64,000 bases of DNA from Duganella guangzhouensis (lineage in GTDB: Bacteria; Pseudomonadota; Gammaproteobacteria; Burkholderiales; Burkholderiaceae_D), in assembly GCF_009674535.1 (NCBI RefSeq), contig NZ_WKJK01000023.1:35940-99939 (forward strand), read 5' to 3'. The position numbers and the translations under genes are program-made. Below, one piece after another: positions 41,791-55,200 of this stretch (position 1 is its first letter; each line of letters starts with the position of its first letter). The notes beneath the pieces are model-generated. The model was not told the origin of the DNA, did no database searches, and saw nothing but the letters and a program-made list of their open reading frames with translations.

Positions 41791-41825
41791 TGTATTTTTT
41801 AGAGGGCGAAGTGATGATGTGCAGA

Positions 41826-41890
41826 AAATGCACATGAGACGCCAAAAGGTGCGTTCACAGAATGTATCCCCGGATTTTGGAAATGGTTTA
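41826..41890 (-). promoter_or_regulatory. Upstream element shared with the giant toxin gene
   Basis: About 65 bp ending some 35-100 bp before the lipoprotein start match 59992-60062, the region at the same distance upstream of the giant YD-repeat gene. The best-kept core reads GGATACATTC on the minus strand. It may contain a common promoter. Confidence 0.5.
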
Positions 41891-41936
41891 GAGGTTTGCT
41901 GAAACGGCTCAGCTGCATATAACGAGGGAGTGCTAG

Positions 41937-42609
41937 TTTTGCGAAAACGGGTGTCTCCGTAGGCTGCACTTGGGTACGCGAACTACTTATCCGCGAAGCA
42001 CATATCGCCTTGCATCGTCAGTGCGAACTGAAGCACAGAGTGCCGGCAAGGCAGCCCAACGATTGTATGTGGGGAATCGATACCACATGCGTCACGGACG
42101 GCGAGGGGATACAGCACATCGTGTTAGGCGCGATCGATCATGGCAGCCGCCTCAACCTGATGCTGCGCCACCTGAAACGGTTTAGCCAGTGAGCACCGCT
42201 TGGCAGCCTGTTCCTGGCCATCGGCCAGTATGGTCGGCCGAGCTTTATGAAGACAGACAATCATCCGGTATTTCGCGGCAAGCTAGTCAAGCGTGTCTTG
42301 CACTGGAGTGGTGTCGGGCTGCGGCACTCGCGCCCGGCACGGCCGTGGGAAAACGGCTATATCGAAAGACTGTTCGGGACGTTCAAGCACAGCCTCTGCG
42401 ACTACCTGATCGCGGATGCCGCTCAGTTGCGGGGCGCGCTGCCCGCATTCCAGTTTTGGTACAACGTCACCCGGCCGCACCAGCACTTGGGTGGCCAGAC
42501 ACCGCAACAAGCGTGGCTGGGTATTGATCCTTGGACCACGGCGCCGCGCGCATCACATAAATTCAGCGCATGGGGAGGGCGCTTGCGCGGAATGGTGTTG
42601 CGCCATTAG
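41937..42609 (+). pseudogene. 5'-truncated transposase pseudogene (copy 1)
   Basis: A second copy of the DDE transposase at 60270-61169, starting at the codons for FAKTGVSV and thus missing about 75 N-terminal codons. At 42190 the Trp codon TGG of the intact copy is TGA, which splits the frame after HLKRFSQ. The catalytic Asp, Asp and Glu codons (GIDTTC, KTDNHP, ENGYIE) remain. The coding part differs from copy 2 at about 56 of 660 bases with no indel. Confidence 0.88.
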
Positions 42610-42792
42610 CCGTACGCTCGAATTGGTAAAGAACGAGGCTGATGTGCTGGCCGGGGTCAGCTCGTTCATTCACGTCAGTTCTGCCTGTTTTTGTGGCAGG
42701 TAGATGCCAGAGCGTGCTATTTATGCTTGCAAGATCAACCAATAGCCCAAGATTTTATTAAGAAAGTGGGCCTTTGGACGTTCTCGCGGCGA

Positions 42793-42816
42793 CTGTCCGT
42801 GGTGCGGACGGGACAG
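42793..42816. repeat. Palindrome at the end of the transposase repeat
   Basis: CTGTCC (42793-42798) pairs with GGACAG (42811-42816), and inside it GTCCG/CGGAC can form an alternative hairpin. It is the last 24 bp before homology between the two repeat copies stops; the second copy is at 61353-61376. Confidence 0.7.
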
Positions 42817-42817
42817 C

Positions 42818-43246
42818 TTATTGCTTTAAGGGATGCATGCGATTTTTAAACATATCCCAATCGCCATACCTAAAGGCATGTATAGCCTTTTGAGATTCAT
42901 CATTATCATGAAATCCAGACAGGGCGATTCCGAGCTTCAAAGACAGTACAAATCCGAGTACCTCCTTAAGATCACCGTCTTGAGTTTTTAGCCAATCAAA
43001 GAAGCCCTCATCCCATGAAACTGGCTTCCCATTTACGGCGCCGCTACATTGTGGCAGCAGGGAAACTTCTCTGAGCTCACCCGATTTGGCATCAAAGCGC
43101 AGTGTATGATCAGAAAAGCAAAGTTCTTTTTCTTGCTCGCGATTTATTGCTTGTCGAATTGGTAATCCAAAAATGGAAATGGCTTCGGCTTCGCTGCTTC
43201 CAAAAGCCAAACCGTTAACGTTTTTATACGAGTTGATCTGAATCAT
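42818..43246 (-). CDS. Immunity protein candidate for the SHH-type toxin
   Basis: A 142-aa soluble acidic protein beginning MIQINSYKNVNGLAFGSSEAE. It has no signal or membrane segment and is not from a family I can name. It overlaps the 3' end of the giant toxin gene by 4 bp (ATGA) on the same strand, the standard arrangement of a toxin with its immunity gene. Local GC is much lower than in the toxin core, as expected for an exchanged module. The role is inferred from position. Confidence 0.7.
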   Translation of the reverse strand: MIQINSYKNVNGLAFGSSEAEAISIFGLPIRQAINREQEKELCFSDHTLRFDAKSGELREVSLLPQCSGAVNGKPVSWDEGFFDWLKTQDGDLKEVLGFVLSLKLGIALSGFHDNDESQKAIHAFRYGDWDMFKNRMHPLKQ

Positions 43247-46200
43247 TTTCCAGTCCTTGGATTTATAGGAAGTTGGCCACTCGAGCGCGCATATTTCATC
43301 ATTTCACTGATGGCTTCATTGTACTTCGTCCTATCCCCTGATCGCTCTGCTGCGGCACGTCGAACATCCAGAATTTCTCTAGCCATCGCATCTCGGTAAC
43401 GTCCTTGACTGATCATATCTGCGGTTTCAGCTCGATAAATTGCGCTTGCCCGACCGTTTTGACCATTGCTTGAGGTGCCACCATGATCTCTTGGAGTCAT
43501 CTGGATAGCAGGACCTTGACTTGGCAGAACAAGCGGATTGGCATTTCGATCAGGAATATGGTGAGAATCTAGTCCATCGTTTCTCGGCAAGCTTGTTGCA
43601 CTATGTGGCCCTCCACGATAAGGCCCACGTACAGTTTGAATAATTGCATCACCTCTGCTGGCGAATGCATCTACTCCTCTCCCTAGGATAGACTCAACTA
43701 TGCCACCGGCCATCCTACCAGCCGCTTGTCCAAACTGCTCAGGGCCGACAGTGACATTCTGGCCAAGAACTGATAATTCAAATTCCCATCCTTTACGCTG
43801 TGCGTAATCCGTGACGTATTCACGGGTTTGGTTATCTGCGACATTTGCAATGGTGCCAGTTGCGTCCCTGAGGATTGATTCCATCCCCATTTTGGCGACT
43901 TCAAGCACGACTGTTTTAACCGGGCCACCACTAAGAACCGCTTGCACGCCTTTGTAGGTAGCCGTTGCTGCAAACTCGTGCTCAGCATAAAAGTCCGCAA
44001 ACTCCGTCATGAGCGTAATGCCGCCTGCGAACGTGTTGCCGATGATACTGGCGCCGTTCGGGCCGGTAACCGAGCCGCTGACATTTTCGAGATAGCTAAA
44101 GGAGGTATTGCCTGCTGCTAAATCGGATGACAATAAACTGAGGCTACGTCCTTCGATCACGCCAACTTGGGCGGCTAGCGCGTTCGCCGTGCGATTGCGA
44201 AGCACATCTTCGGACAAATCTCCGGGCGCACTGTCGAGTCGGTTCAACCCGCTTGCGAGTGCAGACTTAGCCTGCAAGATTTCGTCCAGGCTTGCACCGC
44301 CTTGGGCAGAACCTTGAACAAAGTTGAAGGATGCACGGTAATTTAGATCAGCAACCGGCCGTCCATTGTCGTCCAACGTATAAGGCGTACCGGTTTTATC
44401 CAAAGCCTTGATGAATTGGCGATTTGCTGCGGACTCCTTCATGCTTTCAGCCAGGCTGCTCCCCAGCGCATTGCCGAACGCGTCCGTAGCAATCTGCGCG
44501 ATTTGGATTTTGCCGCCGGCGACGATGGACTTGGTCAAGCCGGACGCCACTCCGGAGATGGTGTTGATGGCCATGGAGGTGGTGGATTGTTGCAGTCCGC
44601 TGAACCAATTGGATTGCTGCAAGCCGGACGTGACCGAGGAACCGACGAACGAGCCGGCGACGCTGGCCCAGCTGAAGCCGTGCTGCAAGCCCGTGATATT
44701 GCCGATGCTTTGCGACACGGCGTTTTGCACGGCGGCGTTGGTGGCGACGCTGCTCCAGCTTTGTGTACCAAGTTTTCCGCTGAGGTCGGCATAGTCGGCC
44801 AACTGACCGACGCCGCTGGTGATGCCGGCCTGCAGACCAGCTTTCGCCACGGCGTTCCAGCTGAAACCATCCTGCGCGCCAATCGCGATGCCGACGCCCT
44901 GGCTGGCGACCGAGCCCGCCGCCGCTCCCACCATGCTGCCGGCGATGCTGCCAAACGTACTGCCGAGAGTGGATCCCAGGTAAGCGGTCGCGGCGCCTGC
45001 CGTGATGTAGGTCACCGCCACCGCCACCACCACCATGATCAACTTGCCGATTACGCCGCAGCCGCCGCCGCCGCTGCTCTGGGCGGTCGGCATGGCCAGT
45101 GCCAGTTCGGGCTTGGTGTCCCCAATCGCGCTGATCTTGTTGTACGGCTTGAAGGTTTCATAGCCGTTGAGCATGACGTTCACGCGCGTCGGGATGTTCA
45201 CCTGCTGGCCGGCCTGCAGCTTGCCGTCGATGCCGCCATTGGCTTCATCGATCAAATACCACAACCGTTCATCGCCCCAGACTGCTTTGGCGATGCTCTG
45301 CAGCGTTTCGTTGGCGCTCTGGACCACATAGACGGTGGGCTGGTTGTTCGCTTCGGACGAGTTGGCCGCGTCGTAGACGCTGCTGAAGGTTTCGTAGCTG
45401 TTGCTGCTGCTGCCGATCAGCTGGTCGTTGGCGTACAGGCTGTGGGTCAGATCATTGCCGGCGCCTTTTTCCAGCAGATGGCCGCTGTAGTCGGCGATGT
45501 AGCCCGTGGTGCTGGTCACATTGCCATTGCCGTCCCGCTGCTCTACCGATTTGACGTTGTTGTTGGCATCGTAGAACTGGACGCTGGACTTGCTTTCGCC
45601 GGTGCTGTTGCGCACGGTGGTGGTGCGCAGCAGGTAACCGTCGCCTTTGTCGTAGGCGTAGTCGGTGGTCTGCTTGGTGCTGTTGTCCGATGCCGTGACG
45701 ATAGTCTGGCTGGCGTTGCCCAGATCGTCGTAACGGGATTCGATGGTGTTTTTCAGCGCGCCGCTGGCGCTGGTGACGCGCTGCCGGGTGAGGTGGCCGG
45801 CCATGTCGTACTGGTTGTAGCGGATTTCGTCCTTGCCACTGTCCTTGATGTAGATGATGCGGCCGTTGCTGTCGTAATGCTGGGTGATGTTCCCTTTGCT
45901 GCTAGCGATTTGCGTCAGACGGCCGGCCAGATCGTAGGTATAGGTCTCGCCGACGCCGGCCGCGGTATCGGTGGCGCGATTGCCCATCCAGTTGTACGTG
46001 ATGGTATGGGCCTGGATGGCGACGCCGTTGTCGGTACCGGTGATGCTGTTGACCCGGTTCATCTTGTCGTAGCCGTAGCGCACATCGATGGTGTTCTTGA
46101 TGCCGGCATCGTCGGTGTAGGTGGTCAACTGGCGCGTGCGGTCGCCGGCATTGTCATACTCGTAGCTGACGTTGTAGTTGGCGCCCTTGATGGTCGAGAT

Positions 46201-49200
46201 GATGCTGGTCAAACGGTTGAACGCGTCATAGCGCAGCGTGTTGTCCTGCAGCGCGCGTTTTTCCAGTGTGGACGAGGACCAGATTTTCTCGGTGACGCGG
46301 TTGCCGGCGGCATCGTAGGTGTAGGTGGTGAGTAAGCCGGTAGCTTTATCGTTAATGCTGATGACCTGGCCGGTAGCGGCGTCGTAGCTGTAGTTGATAT
46401 CCTGTTTTGCACCGTACTGCCGCAGCAGCTGGCCGCTGGCGTTATAGGTGTATCGGGTGGTATTGGTGCCCAGATCGGTTGAGCTGGTGGCACGGCCAAA
46501 GGCATCCACGCTCCAGGTCCGGGTTTCATTGGTGGTGGTCTTTTCCGCCGTCTTGTGATTAAAGGCGTCGTAGCTGCTCAGCGTGCTCTTGCCCAGTTCG
46601 TTGGTGGTGCTGATGATGTTGCCGCTGAAGTCGTAGCGCGTGTAGGTGGTGGTGGTCTGGTTGGGATCGCCCAGCGTGCCGCTGGTTATCCTGGTGGTGC
46701 TGGTGCTGCTGGTACGGCGGCCCAATTCGTCATAAGCATATTTCTCGATCATCACGCCGGTGGCCGAGGTTTCGGTATTGGTCGCTGCGTTCCACCAGTA
46801 CAGCGTTACCGCCGCGCTTTCCCGCGTCAGTTGGTGGCCCAGATTGTCGTAGGTGTAGGTGGTGAGCACCGAGTTGGTGCCACCGCTGGCGACGTGCTGC
46901 TGGGTCTTGGTGTGCTGGCCGAAAGCGTCGTTGGTGTAGATGATGGTTGCCAGCGCGGTGCCGGTGGTGAAGTCGGCATGGGTCTCGCTGAGCAGCGCGC
47001 CGTTGGCGTCGTATTTGTACTGGTTGACATTGCCGCGGCCGTCGGTGGTCTGCACCAGCTTGCCATTCAGATCATAGGCGTTGGCGGTGGTGATGGTCAG
47101 GCCGCCGCCATTGCGGACCGTCTTCACTACCTGGCCGGCGTCATTGTAGGTATAGGCGACGGTCCAGTTGGCGTCGCGGACATCGCGTTGTACCAGCACA
47201 TTGCCCCAGCGGTCCAGCACCAGCTGATCGGGGCCGCTGTTGAGGCGCATGCCATTTTGCGCTTTGGCGGTGATCGCGACCACCAGATCGTCCGGGTGGC
47301 GATCAACGGGATTGGCCAGCTTGACCGCTTCCAGCGCGCTTTTCGCCGTCCTGGCGTTGTCGATCACCTTGACGATGTCGGTCAGCAGATAGTTCAGTCC
47401 ATCTTGCACTTTGCCGTTGAACACCGCGCGGGTGACATCCTGCTGCATGGTGGTGGGGCTGCCATCAGCAATGTCGTTGAGCAGGGCGACCACGGCGTCG
47501 GCGCGCGAACTGTTGGCGGCGCGCGCGACATAAGGCGCAATTTCAGCTTCGCTCGGCACGCGGCCCATGGCGGTGGCGTAGACCTGGACCAGGAAGTCGT
47601 GATCGCTCTGACCGGCTGGGTACAGTGTAATCGCCTCACCGGAATAGATCAGGTCATGCGCGACCTTTGCCAGGGTCGCCCCTTGTTGCAATTGCTGGAA
47701 CCAGAATGCCAGGCCGGCCGCGTCCGGCAGACGGTTCAGCAGGCCGATATACAGCCGTGCCAGCGTGGTCACTTTCCGGCCCGCGCTATTGGCGGCTAGG
47801 GCGGTGGCGGCGTCCGCGGCAACCGCCGCGGCGCGCAGATTTTGTTCGATCAGCTGAATCGCCGGTTGCAGGTTTGGTGAGCCGGCCTTGGCTTCGTTGG
47901 CCAGGGTGCGCATGGTGGCGGCGGCGCGATTCTGCAGCCGCATCGCATCGCTATTGCCGGAATTGACGGTGTCCTTGACCCAGGCGGCGGCCAGATCGGC
48001 GCGGCTGAGCGGATTCGCGCCACTGAGCTTGTCGCTCCAATAACGCAGGCCGGCGACGTCCTGGCTCAGGTCGCGGTCCAGCCCATAACGGTAGAGCTGG
48101 ATGATGAAGGCATCATTGCTCATCGTCGCTGGATAGAGCGTCGCGCCTTCGGGGCTGGCCATCAGCGCTTGCACAATGGCCGGGCCAAGCTCCTGCGGAT
48201 TGGCAGCCGCCATCTTGTCGGTCCAGTACAGGGTTTCGGCCAGCGTTGGCGCCCGGTTCAGCAGAGCGAGGTACAACTCGACCACGCGGGTGGTGCGTTG
48301 CTGCAGCAACGGCGCGGCCTGATCGCTGATATAGGCGGCACCGATCGCCACGTGCGACGAGGCCACCGCCGCGTTGGCATTCGCCAGCGCCAGCGCCAGA
48401 TGGTCGGCGGCCGCCGCCGGCTGGGCACTGGCGTTGGTGGCGATTTGGGTGGCGTAGGTGACATGCAGCTGATCGTTGGCGAGTTTCGCCGTGGCGTACG
48501 CCTCGCTGGCCTTGGCGGAGATGGAATAACTCTGGTCCGCCGTCACGACCGCAGGTTGAGCGTTCTTGAGCGCGTCGGTGGCGCGCGCGACCTTGGCGGC
48601 GGCGCTGGATGCGGCAGACGCGCTTTGCTCGGCACTGTAGGCGTTGGTGTACGCCGTGTTGGCATCGTTGTACGCGCTCAGGGCGGCGGTGTAGGCGCTG
48701 GCGGTGCTGGTGCGCGCCGCCACCCGGTCTTTCGAGGTCTGGATATCCGCCGCCACCTGGTTGTTGATCGTGGTCTGCAAGCGGGTGTTGGCCTCCGCCG
48801 AGTTCAGGAACTGGCTGGCGACGTCGGCGCGGGTGGTGTTGGCCAACGCGCTGGTCCACCAGGCGATTTCATCCGCGCTGGCCGTGCGGCCATGCACATG
48901 CGAGTACAGCGCTTGCAGGAAACCGGTGGCGTCGCTCGGATAGCCGAGCGTATTCATCAGATCGTCAATGAAGGTGGCGCCGGGCACCGCGCCGGTCGAC
49001 AGGTTACGCGACCAGTAGGCCACGCCGGCGTAGTCCGAATAACCGCGCAAGCCGATGTAGATGCGGGTGGCGATCTTTTGATTGGCGGCGTTGGCCAGGA
49101 TGGTGTCGGCATCCACGGCGGCGGCGGCGGCATTGTCGGCGGCGGTCTTGGTGCTGTTGCGCTTGGTCGTGGCGTCGCTCAGCGTTTTATTGGCCGCGAC

Positions 49201-52200
49201 GGTGGTGGCGTGAGCGTTGTTGTACGCGTTCAGCGCGCTGTCGGCGGCCGCCTGCGCCTCGGTCTGTTCGGCGGCCAGGAAGCTGCTGATCTTCTGGTCG
49301 AACTGGGTCTTGTAGCTGATCTGGGTGGAGGTATTGTCCGTATAGTTGAGGAAGTTGGTCAGCATGGTCATCGCCAGCGCCCCCCGGGCGTAGGGCGCGC
49401 CGACATTGTTCACCAGGCTGGGGCGCCAGTAGGCGACCTCGGCGTCGCTGGCGCTGCGGCCCAGGATGTTTTGGTACAGGGCTTTGATGAACAGGTCGTT
49501 ATCGGCGGGATACCAGCCGCCCTTTTTGGCCTCGGCGCTCTCGATAAACTCTTGGGCGATGGCTGGCAGCCCGTTCTTGGCGACGGCTGGGGTGTAATAG
49601 TTGAGCTCAGTCAGCGAGGGCGCCTGGCTGCGCTTCAGCAGCGTGGCGTACAACAGCGTGAGCTGGTAGCGCGCCGCCGCGCTGCCATCGCCCGCGCTGT
49701 TGGCGCCACTGAGCGCACTGTTGGCGGCGTTGACGGCGCTGGTGGTGGTGGCGCCGGTGCTGGTTTTGCTGTCCAGCAGCACCGCCAGCTGCGCGTCCGA
49801 TGATGTCACCGGCGCCACCGCGGCTGCGGCGTCATTGGCGGCTTTTTGTTGCGCGCTGTCGAGCGCGGTGAAGGCGGCGGCCACGTTTTGGTAAAACTGC
49901 TTTTTGCCGATCAGGTAATTCTGCGCAGCGGCGGTGGGCTTGGCGGTGTCGTAATTCTGGATGAAGTTCAAAATGCCGACCGCCACCTGGCCGCGCGACA
50001 GCGAGGCCGGCGCACTCATCTGGGCGGTCCAGTAGGCCAGGTCTTCCGGCGCGGCCAGGTTACCACCCAGCATGGTGTTGAAGACTTTTGCGACGAACTC
50101 GCTATTCAGCATTTTTTCCGGATAGCGCAGCACACCTTCGCTATCGACGATGATGCTTTGCACGATCTGCGCCAGGGTGGCGCCGCCGGCCGCGTTGACC
50201 TGGAAATTGAAGCCGGCCAGGTCAGGATTGCTGCTGTAGCTGGCGACGCTGCGACCGAGGATGCCGATATAAATTTGCATGATCTGCAGCCGCAGCGTGG
50301 CGTCGGGCTGGCTGGCCGCCGCCGTTGCCGCGCTCTGCTGAGCGACACCCGCGTTGTAGGCGTCCAGGCTGGCCGCCGCCGCGTTCGACAGGGCGGTTGC
50401 GGCGGCGCTGGCGGCGCTGGTGGTGTTGGCGGCGAGGCGCAGCAGCGAGGCTTGAGCGATCTTGTAGGCCGCATTCAGCGCGGTCTGGGTGTCGCTGGCG
50501 GTGACCTGTGCCAGGATGCCCTTGGCGACCGTGGTGTCGGCCGTGTCCGGCCAGTTGAATTGCGCCAGGTCGGTGGCGCATACCAGGCCGACGGCGGCCT
50601 TGTTGTTAAAGGTCGCCTTGAGCGCCGCTTCCTCCGCCGTCAGGCCCTGGAAGCCCAGCATACCGGTGATGATGTTGAGCGCGACCTGGCCGCGGCTCAA
50701 CCCAGGCAATTGGGCGACAAAGCGCTGGCGCTCGGCGATGGCGCCGGCGCTGGTCGGTACTTTGCCGAGCGCCAGCTTGTACACCTGATCGACGAACTGG
50801 GCGTTGGTGAGCGGCGTCAGCACGCCATTGACCGTGGTGACCGCGGTCAGGCTGGCGTCGCCGCGCGCCTCGGCACTGTCGATAAGGTGCTGCGCTACCT
50901 CGGCCAGCGCGGCCGGGGTATTGCCCATCGATTGCAGCCAGGCCACCTGATAGGCGAAGCCGGCGGCGTCCGGCGCGCGGTTCAGCAGCGCGGCATACAG
51001 CCGCGCAATCTGCATCTGCATGCTTTCCAGCGGCGTCGCCGCCGCCGCAGCCGTGGCGGCATCGCTGACCGACTGGGCCAGAGCGGAGCTCAGGTCGGCG
51101 TTGCTCAGCGCATCGCTGATCGCGGCGGCGGCAGTGCCGGTGCCACTGACGTTGCTGATGACGGCCTTGCCGACCAGCTTGGCGGTTTCATCGGTTTTTG
51201 CCGCCAGCGGCATATAGGCCAGCGCCACCGCCAACCGGTTGTTGAACAACTGCTTTTGTGCCAGCCGCGCGGCGTCGGTGCCGGCGTAAGCGGCGGTGTC
51301 GTGGATGATCTTCAGCGCGAACTGACTGAGTTTCAGGCCGCTGTCCGTGACCTGGGCCATGCTGGCCAGCGCCGCAGTGTATTCGGCGGTGTCGGGCAGA
51401 TGACCCAGCACGTTCCAGTAAATGCCGTAAATGACGCGCTGGATGTAATCCTGATCGCTCTGGCCGCTGAATTTCGGATATAGCAGCGGACTTTGCGCAT
51501 CGCTGGTGCCCAGCAATTGCGTGATGATCTGGTCCAGCGTACTGCTGCCGGCCATGGCGGCGTCCATTTCGCTCTGCAGCGGTGGCCGCGCCAACAAGGC
51601 CAGATAGATTTGCGCGATCTGGCTGCTACGCGTTTCCTTCTTGCCGCTGGCGGCGGCGTCCAGCAACACGGCGGATGGATTGCTCAGCGCTTCCTGGTAC
51701 AGCTTGAGGGCGGTATCGCTGTTGTTGCCGCCGGCTTTCAGGTATTCCAGCGCGGTCTGGACCCGCAGCTCGACCAGGGCTTTGCCGCGCGCCTGGGCGG
51801 CGCTGGAGTTGGTCGGGGTGAGCATGGTCTGAATGAAGTCGACCATCACCTGGCCATGCGCGGCATCGTCGCCGCCGCTGTAGCGGTTGACCCAGTAGGC
51901 GAGGTCGCTGGCATAGGTCGGGTCATCGGCATCGGTGCCATTGCGGCCGAGCGCCTGCAGCAGGATCTGCTTGAAGAGGGCGGTGCTGTCCTTGGGCAGC
52001 AACTGGCTGGCTTCGGCGCTGATCAGGAACTGGGTGGCCATCTGAGCCAGACTGCCACCGTTGTTGTACCAGTTAAGGTACACATTCAAGCCCGCCATAT
52101 CCGGCAGACGGTTGAACAGCATCACATACAGCTGAATCAACGGTTTGTCCTGATCGACAGCTGCAACCGCATTGATGGTGAAACTGCCGCTTTCCCGTTG

Positions 52201-55200
52201 ATAGCTGGTTTCGCCCTGTGGCTGAACGAAGACCCGGTATTCATAATCGCCGCCGGCCAGACCGGCGCTATTGAAGACCGGCACGCCATTGATCCACTGG
52301 AGGCGGGTGGTCGACTGGTCGATCCACTGCGGGCTGCCTTTGATGCGGTATTGCACGGTGATGGTCTGGCCGGCGTCATTGACGTTGCCGATCACCAGCA
52401 AGGCGTCGCCGTACAGGTTGGCGCCGCTGGTGACCTGGGTGTTCCAGCCGCCGCTGTAGGCGTCGTGCACCATGACGGCCAGCTGCGGACCGGTGGACTG
52501 GCGAACGTCGACCGCGCGCCCCATCAAGTCATAGCGGGTATCGGTGCGCTGGATGTCGGCCAGCGTCAGCGCCTGCGCGGCGCTGGCCACGGACTTCAGT
52601 TCGTGCAGCTTGCCCTGATCGGCGCTGATGCTGCGAATCTGCACGGTGGCGTTGCCCTGGGCGTCGAACAGAGTGACCTTGTCGATGCCGTCATCGCGGT
52701 TGGTACGCCAGATGCGGCCGGCGTTGTCGTAGTCGCTGTATTCGACTTTCACCAGCGAGCCACTGGTGGTGGTCAGCTTGGTGGCCTCGCCAAAGGCGTT
52801 GTACTCGTAGTGCTGGTTGATCTCCGACACCGTGCTGGCGTTGACCAGATCCACATTGCCCGGCGTGGTGACATTCACCAGGTGGCCCAGTTGATCATAT
52901 TCATTGATCTGATACCAGGTTTCAGCGGCGCTGGTTTGGCTGTTGGTGACGGTGCGCCATTGTTTGGCGGCGCGTCCGTAGACATCGTAGGACACGAACG
53001 AGGCGTTGCCGTTGGCGTCCACCACTTTGAGCGCATGGCCAGCCAGATCGTAACTGGTGATGGTGGTGCGGTTTTTGACGTTGGCGCTGTCGACGGCCGG
53101 CAGCGCCGGGTTGGGCTTGCCGTTGCTGTCCAGCAGCGTACTGGTGGTGCCGCCAATGTAGTCGGTGCGTACCAGCACGTTACCGTAGGCGTCCAGCTTG
53201 AACAGCGAGACCGGCATGGTAGTGGTGGTGCCGCTAGGCGCGAGCTGGGCCACGCCGATGCTGCGGCCCAACGCGTCGTAGTAGGTGATGGTGCTGACGC
53301 CGCCGACGATGGCGGACAGGATCTGGTTGCCGGCCGCATCGTATTTATAGTTGGTGACGATGTCGCTGGCACTGCCGGTGTCGCTGGCCGACAGCAACGC
53401 GGCGACTTTAGTTTCCTGGATCTTGCGCTGGTTGCCGTCGTAACGGTAGCTGGTTTCGCGGTCTGCGGCGGTCGCGGCGGGTTTGGTGTAAGTGTTGTTG
53501 TCCCAGCTTTGAATCGCGGTGGCGAATTCCTTCACATTGGTCTGATTGCCCTCGGCGTCGTAGTCGTAGGTGGTCAGATAGCCCAGCAGGTTATCGGGAT
53601 CGCTCGACAGCGCGATGATCTGGGCGGTGCGGTTGCCGCGCACATCGTAGTAATAGCGGGTGACCGCCGCCGGGGTCGGGTTGTTGCCTTTGGTGTCAGT
53701 GCCATACACGGCGACGCTGGCGACGTTGCCGTACGCATCGTATTCGGTCTTGGTGGTGCGTTGCCGGATCTGGCTGCTCTGGGTCTGCTGGTCATACACG
53801 GTGACCGCCGGCTCGGTGACGGTGAGTACCCGGCCGGCGGCGTCGTAGCTGGTGGTGATGCTGCGGTCGTCGGGCGAGCTGCGCACGCCATTGACCAGAT
53901 GGTAATAGTCGATCAACTGACCTTGCTCGCCATAGGTCAGCTGGTTGGCATAGCGGGTCAGTTTGATGACCTCGCCAAAACCATTGCGCTCATAGCCGGT
54001 GATGTGGCCGGTGGCGTCGATGTCATAGATCACCCGGCCCAACTTGTCGTAGATTTTATAGCTATTCTGGCCGCCGACGTCCTGGTTGGTGATGGCGTTG
54101 CCCAGCCCGTCATAGGTCACCTCGATGGTGTGCGTACTCTTGGCCGATTCGGTGCGGCCGTCGGTACCGGCGACGGCTTGACTGTTGTAGACCGCCAGCG
54201 CTGGCAAGATGGTCGTGATCTGATGACCCTGCAGGTCGTAACCGTAGCCGGTGATGCGCGCGTTGGCGGTGTTCTTGGCCTCGGTGCGGGCGATCAGGTT
54301 GCCGAACGCGTCATACTGCAGCAGGGTTAGCAGACTGATGCTGGTGCCGCTGCTGGTGGCGGTGGCGCCGTCGGCGTAGATGGTGGTGGCGGGATCGACC
54401 TGCGCCAACAGTTGACCGGCGGCGTTATAGGTATAGTTCCACTTGGCGCCCATCTGGTTGGTATACGTCAGCTTGTTGCCTAGTGCGTCATAGGTGTAGC
54501 TTTCGCTGCCACCCTCGGCATCGGTCACCGAGCTGACGTTGCCCATTGCGTCATAGGCCTTGCTGGTGGTGTGGGCGGTGCCGGCGACGCTGACAGCGGC
54601 ATTGGCGTTGGTCAGCGTGTAATCCGCAGCGGTGGCGAATTTGCTGCCGACCTTGGTGGCATAGGTGGTGCTGGCCAGCGGCCGGCCGATGGCATCGTAG
54701 GTTTGCTGGGTCAGGTAACCGTCGGCATCCACCGTGTAGCGGAGCTGTCCGGCCTGATCGTAAATATAGTGCACGCTGCGATAGCTGACGTCCGGCTTGC
54801 TGAGCAGCTTGTCGATGGCGGCCTTATCCAGATCGCCCGCAATCACCGGTTTGGCATATTCGGTGACCGCCACCAGTTTACCCAGCGCATCATAGGTGTT
54901 TTGCGTCAAATGACCGGTCGCATCCACCTGGTACAGCGGGCGATTGTTGAGGTCGTAGTAGATGCGTGTGATGCGATCTTCCGCCTTGGGCAAATCGCTG
55001 TGCTGGGTGCGTTTGACGAGGTTGCCGCGCGCGTCGTACGCCAGCAGCACATATCCGTTCAACGCATCGGTGGTTTTGACCAGGCGGTTGTTCAGATCGT
55101 ATTCGTAGGCGGTGGTGCGATCGAGCAGCGGCTCGGCCTTGGGCATGTTGTCCTCGGCGTCGAGCGGCGACGTTCCCACTTTCAGCACAATGGTGTGACC

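Larger units (their letters stand above)
41937..42817 (+). repeat. 881-bp direct repeat, copy 1
   Basis: This matches 60497-61377 at a constant offset of 18,560 bp. The part after the transposase stop (42610-42817, no gene) differs at only one base, far less than the coding part. Homology ends exactly at the stop codon of the immunity gene. Confidence 0.92.
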
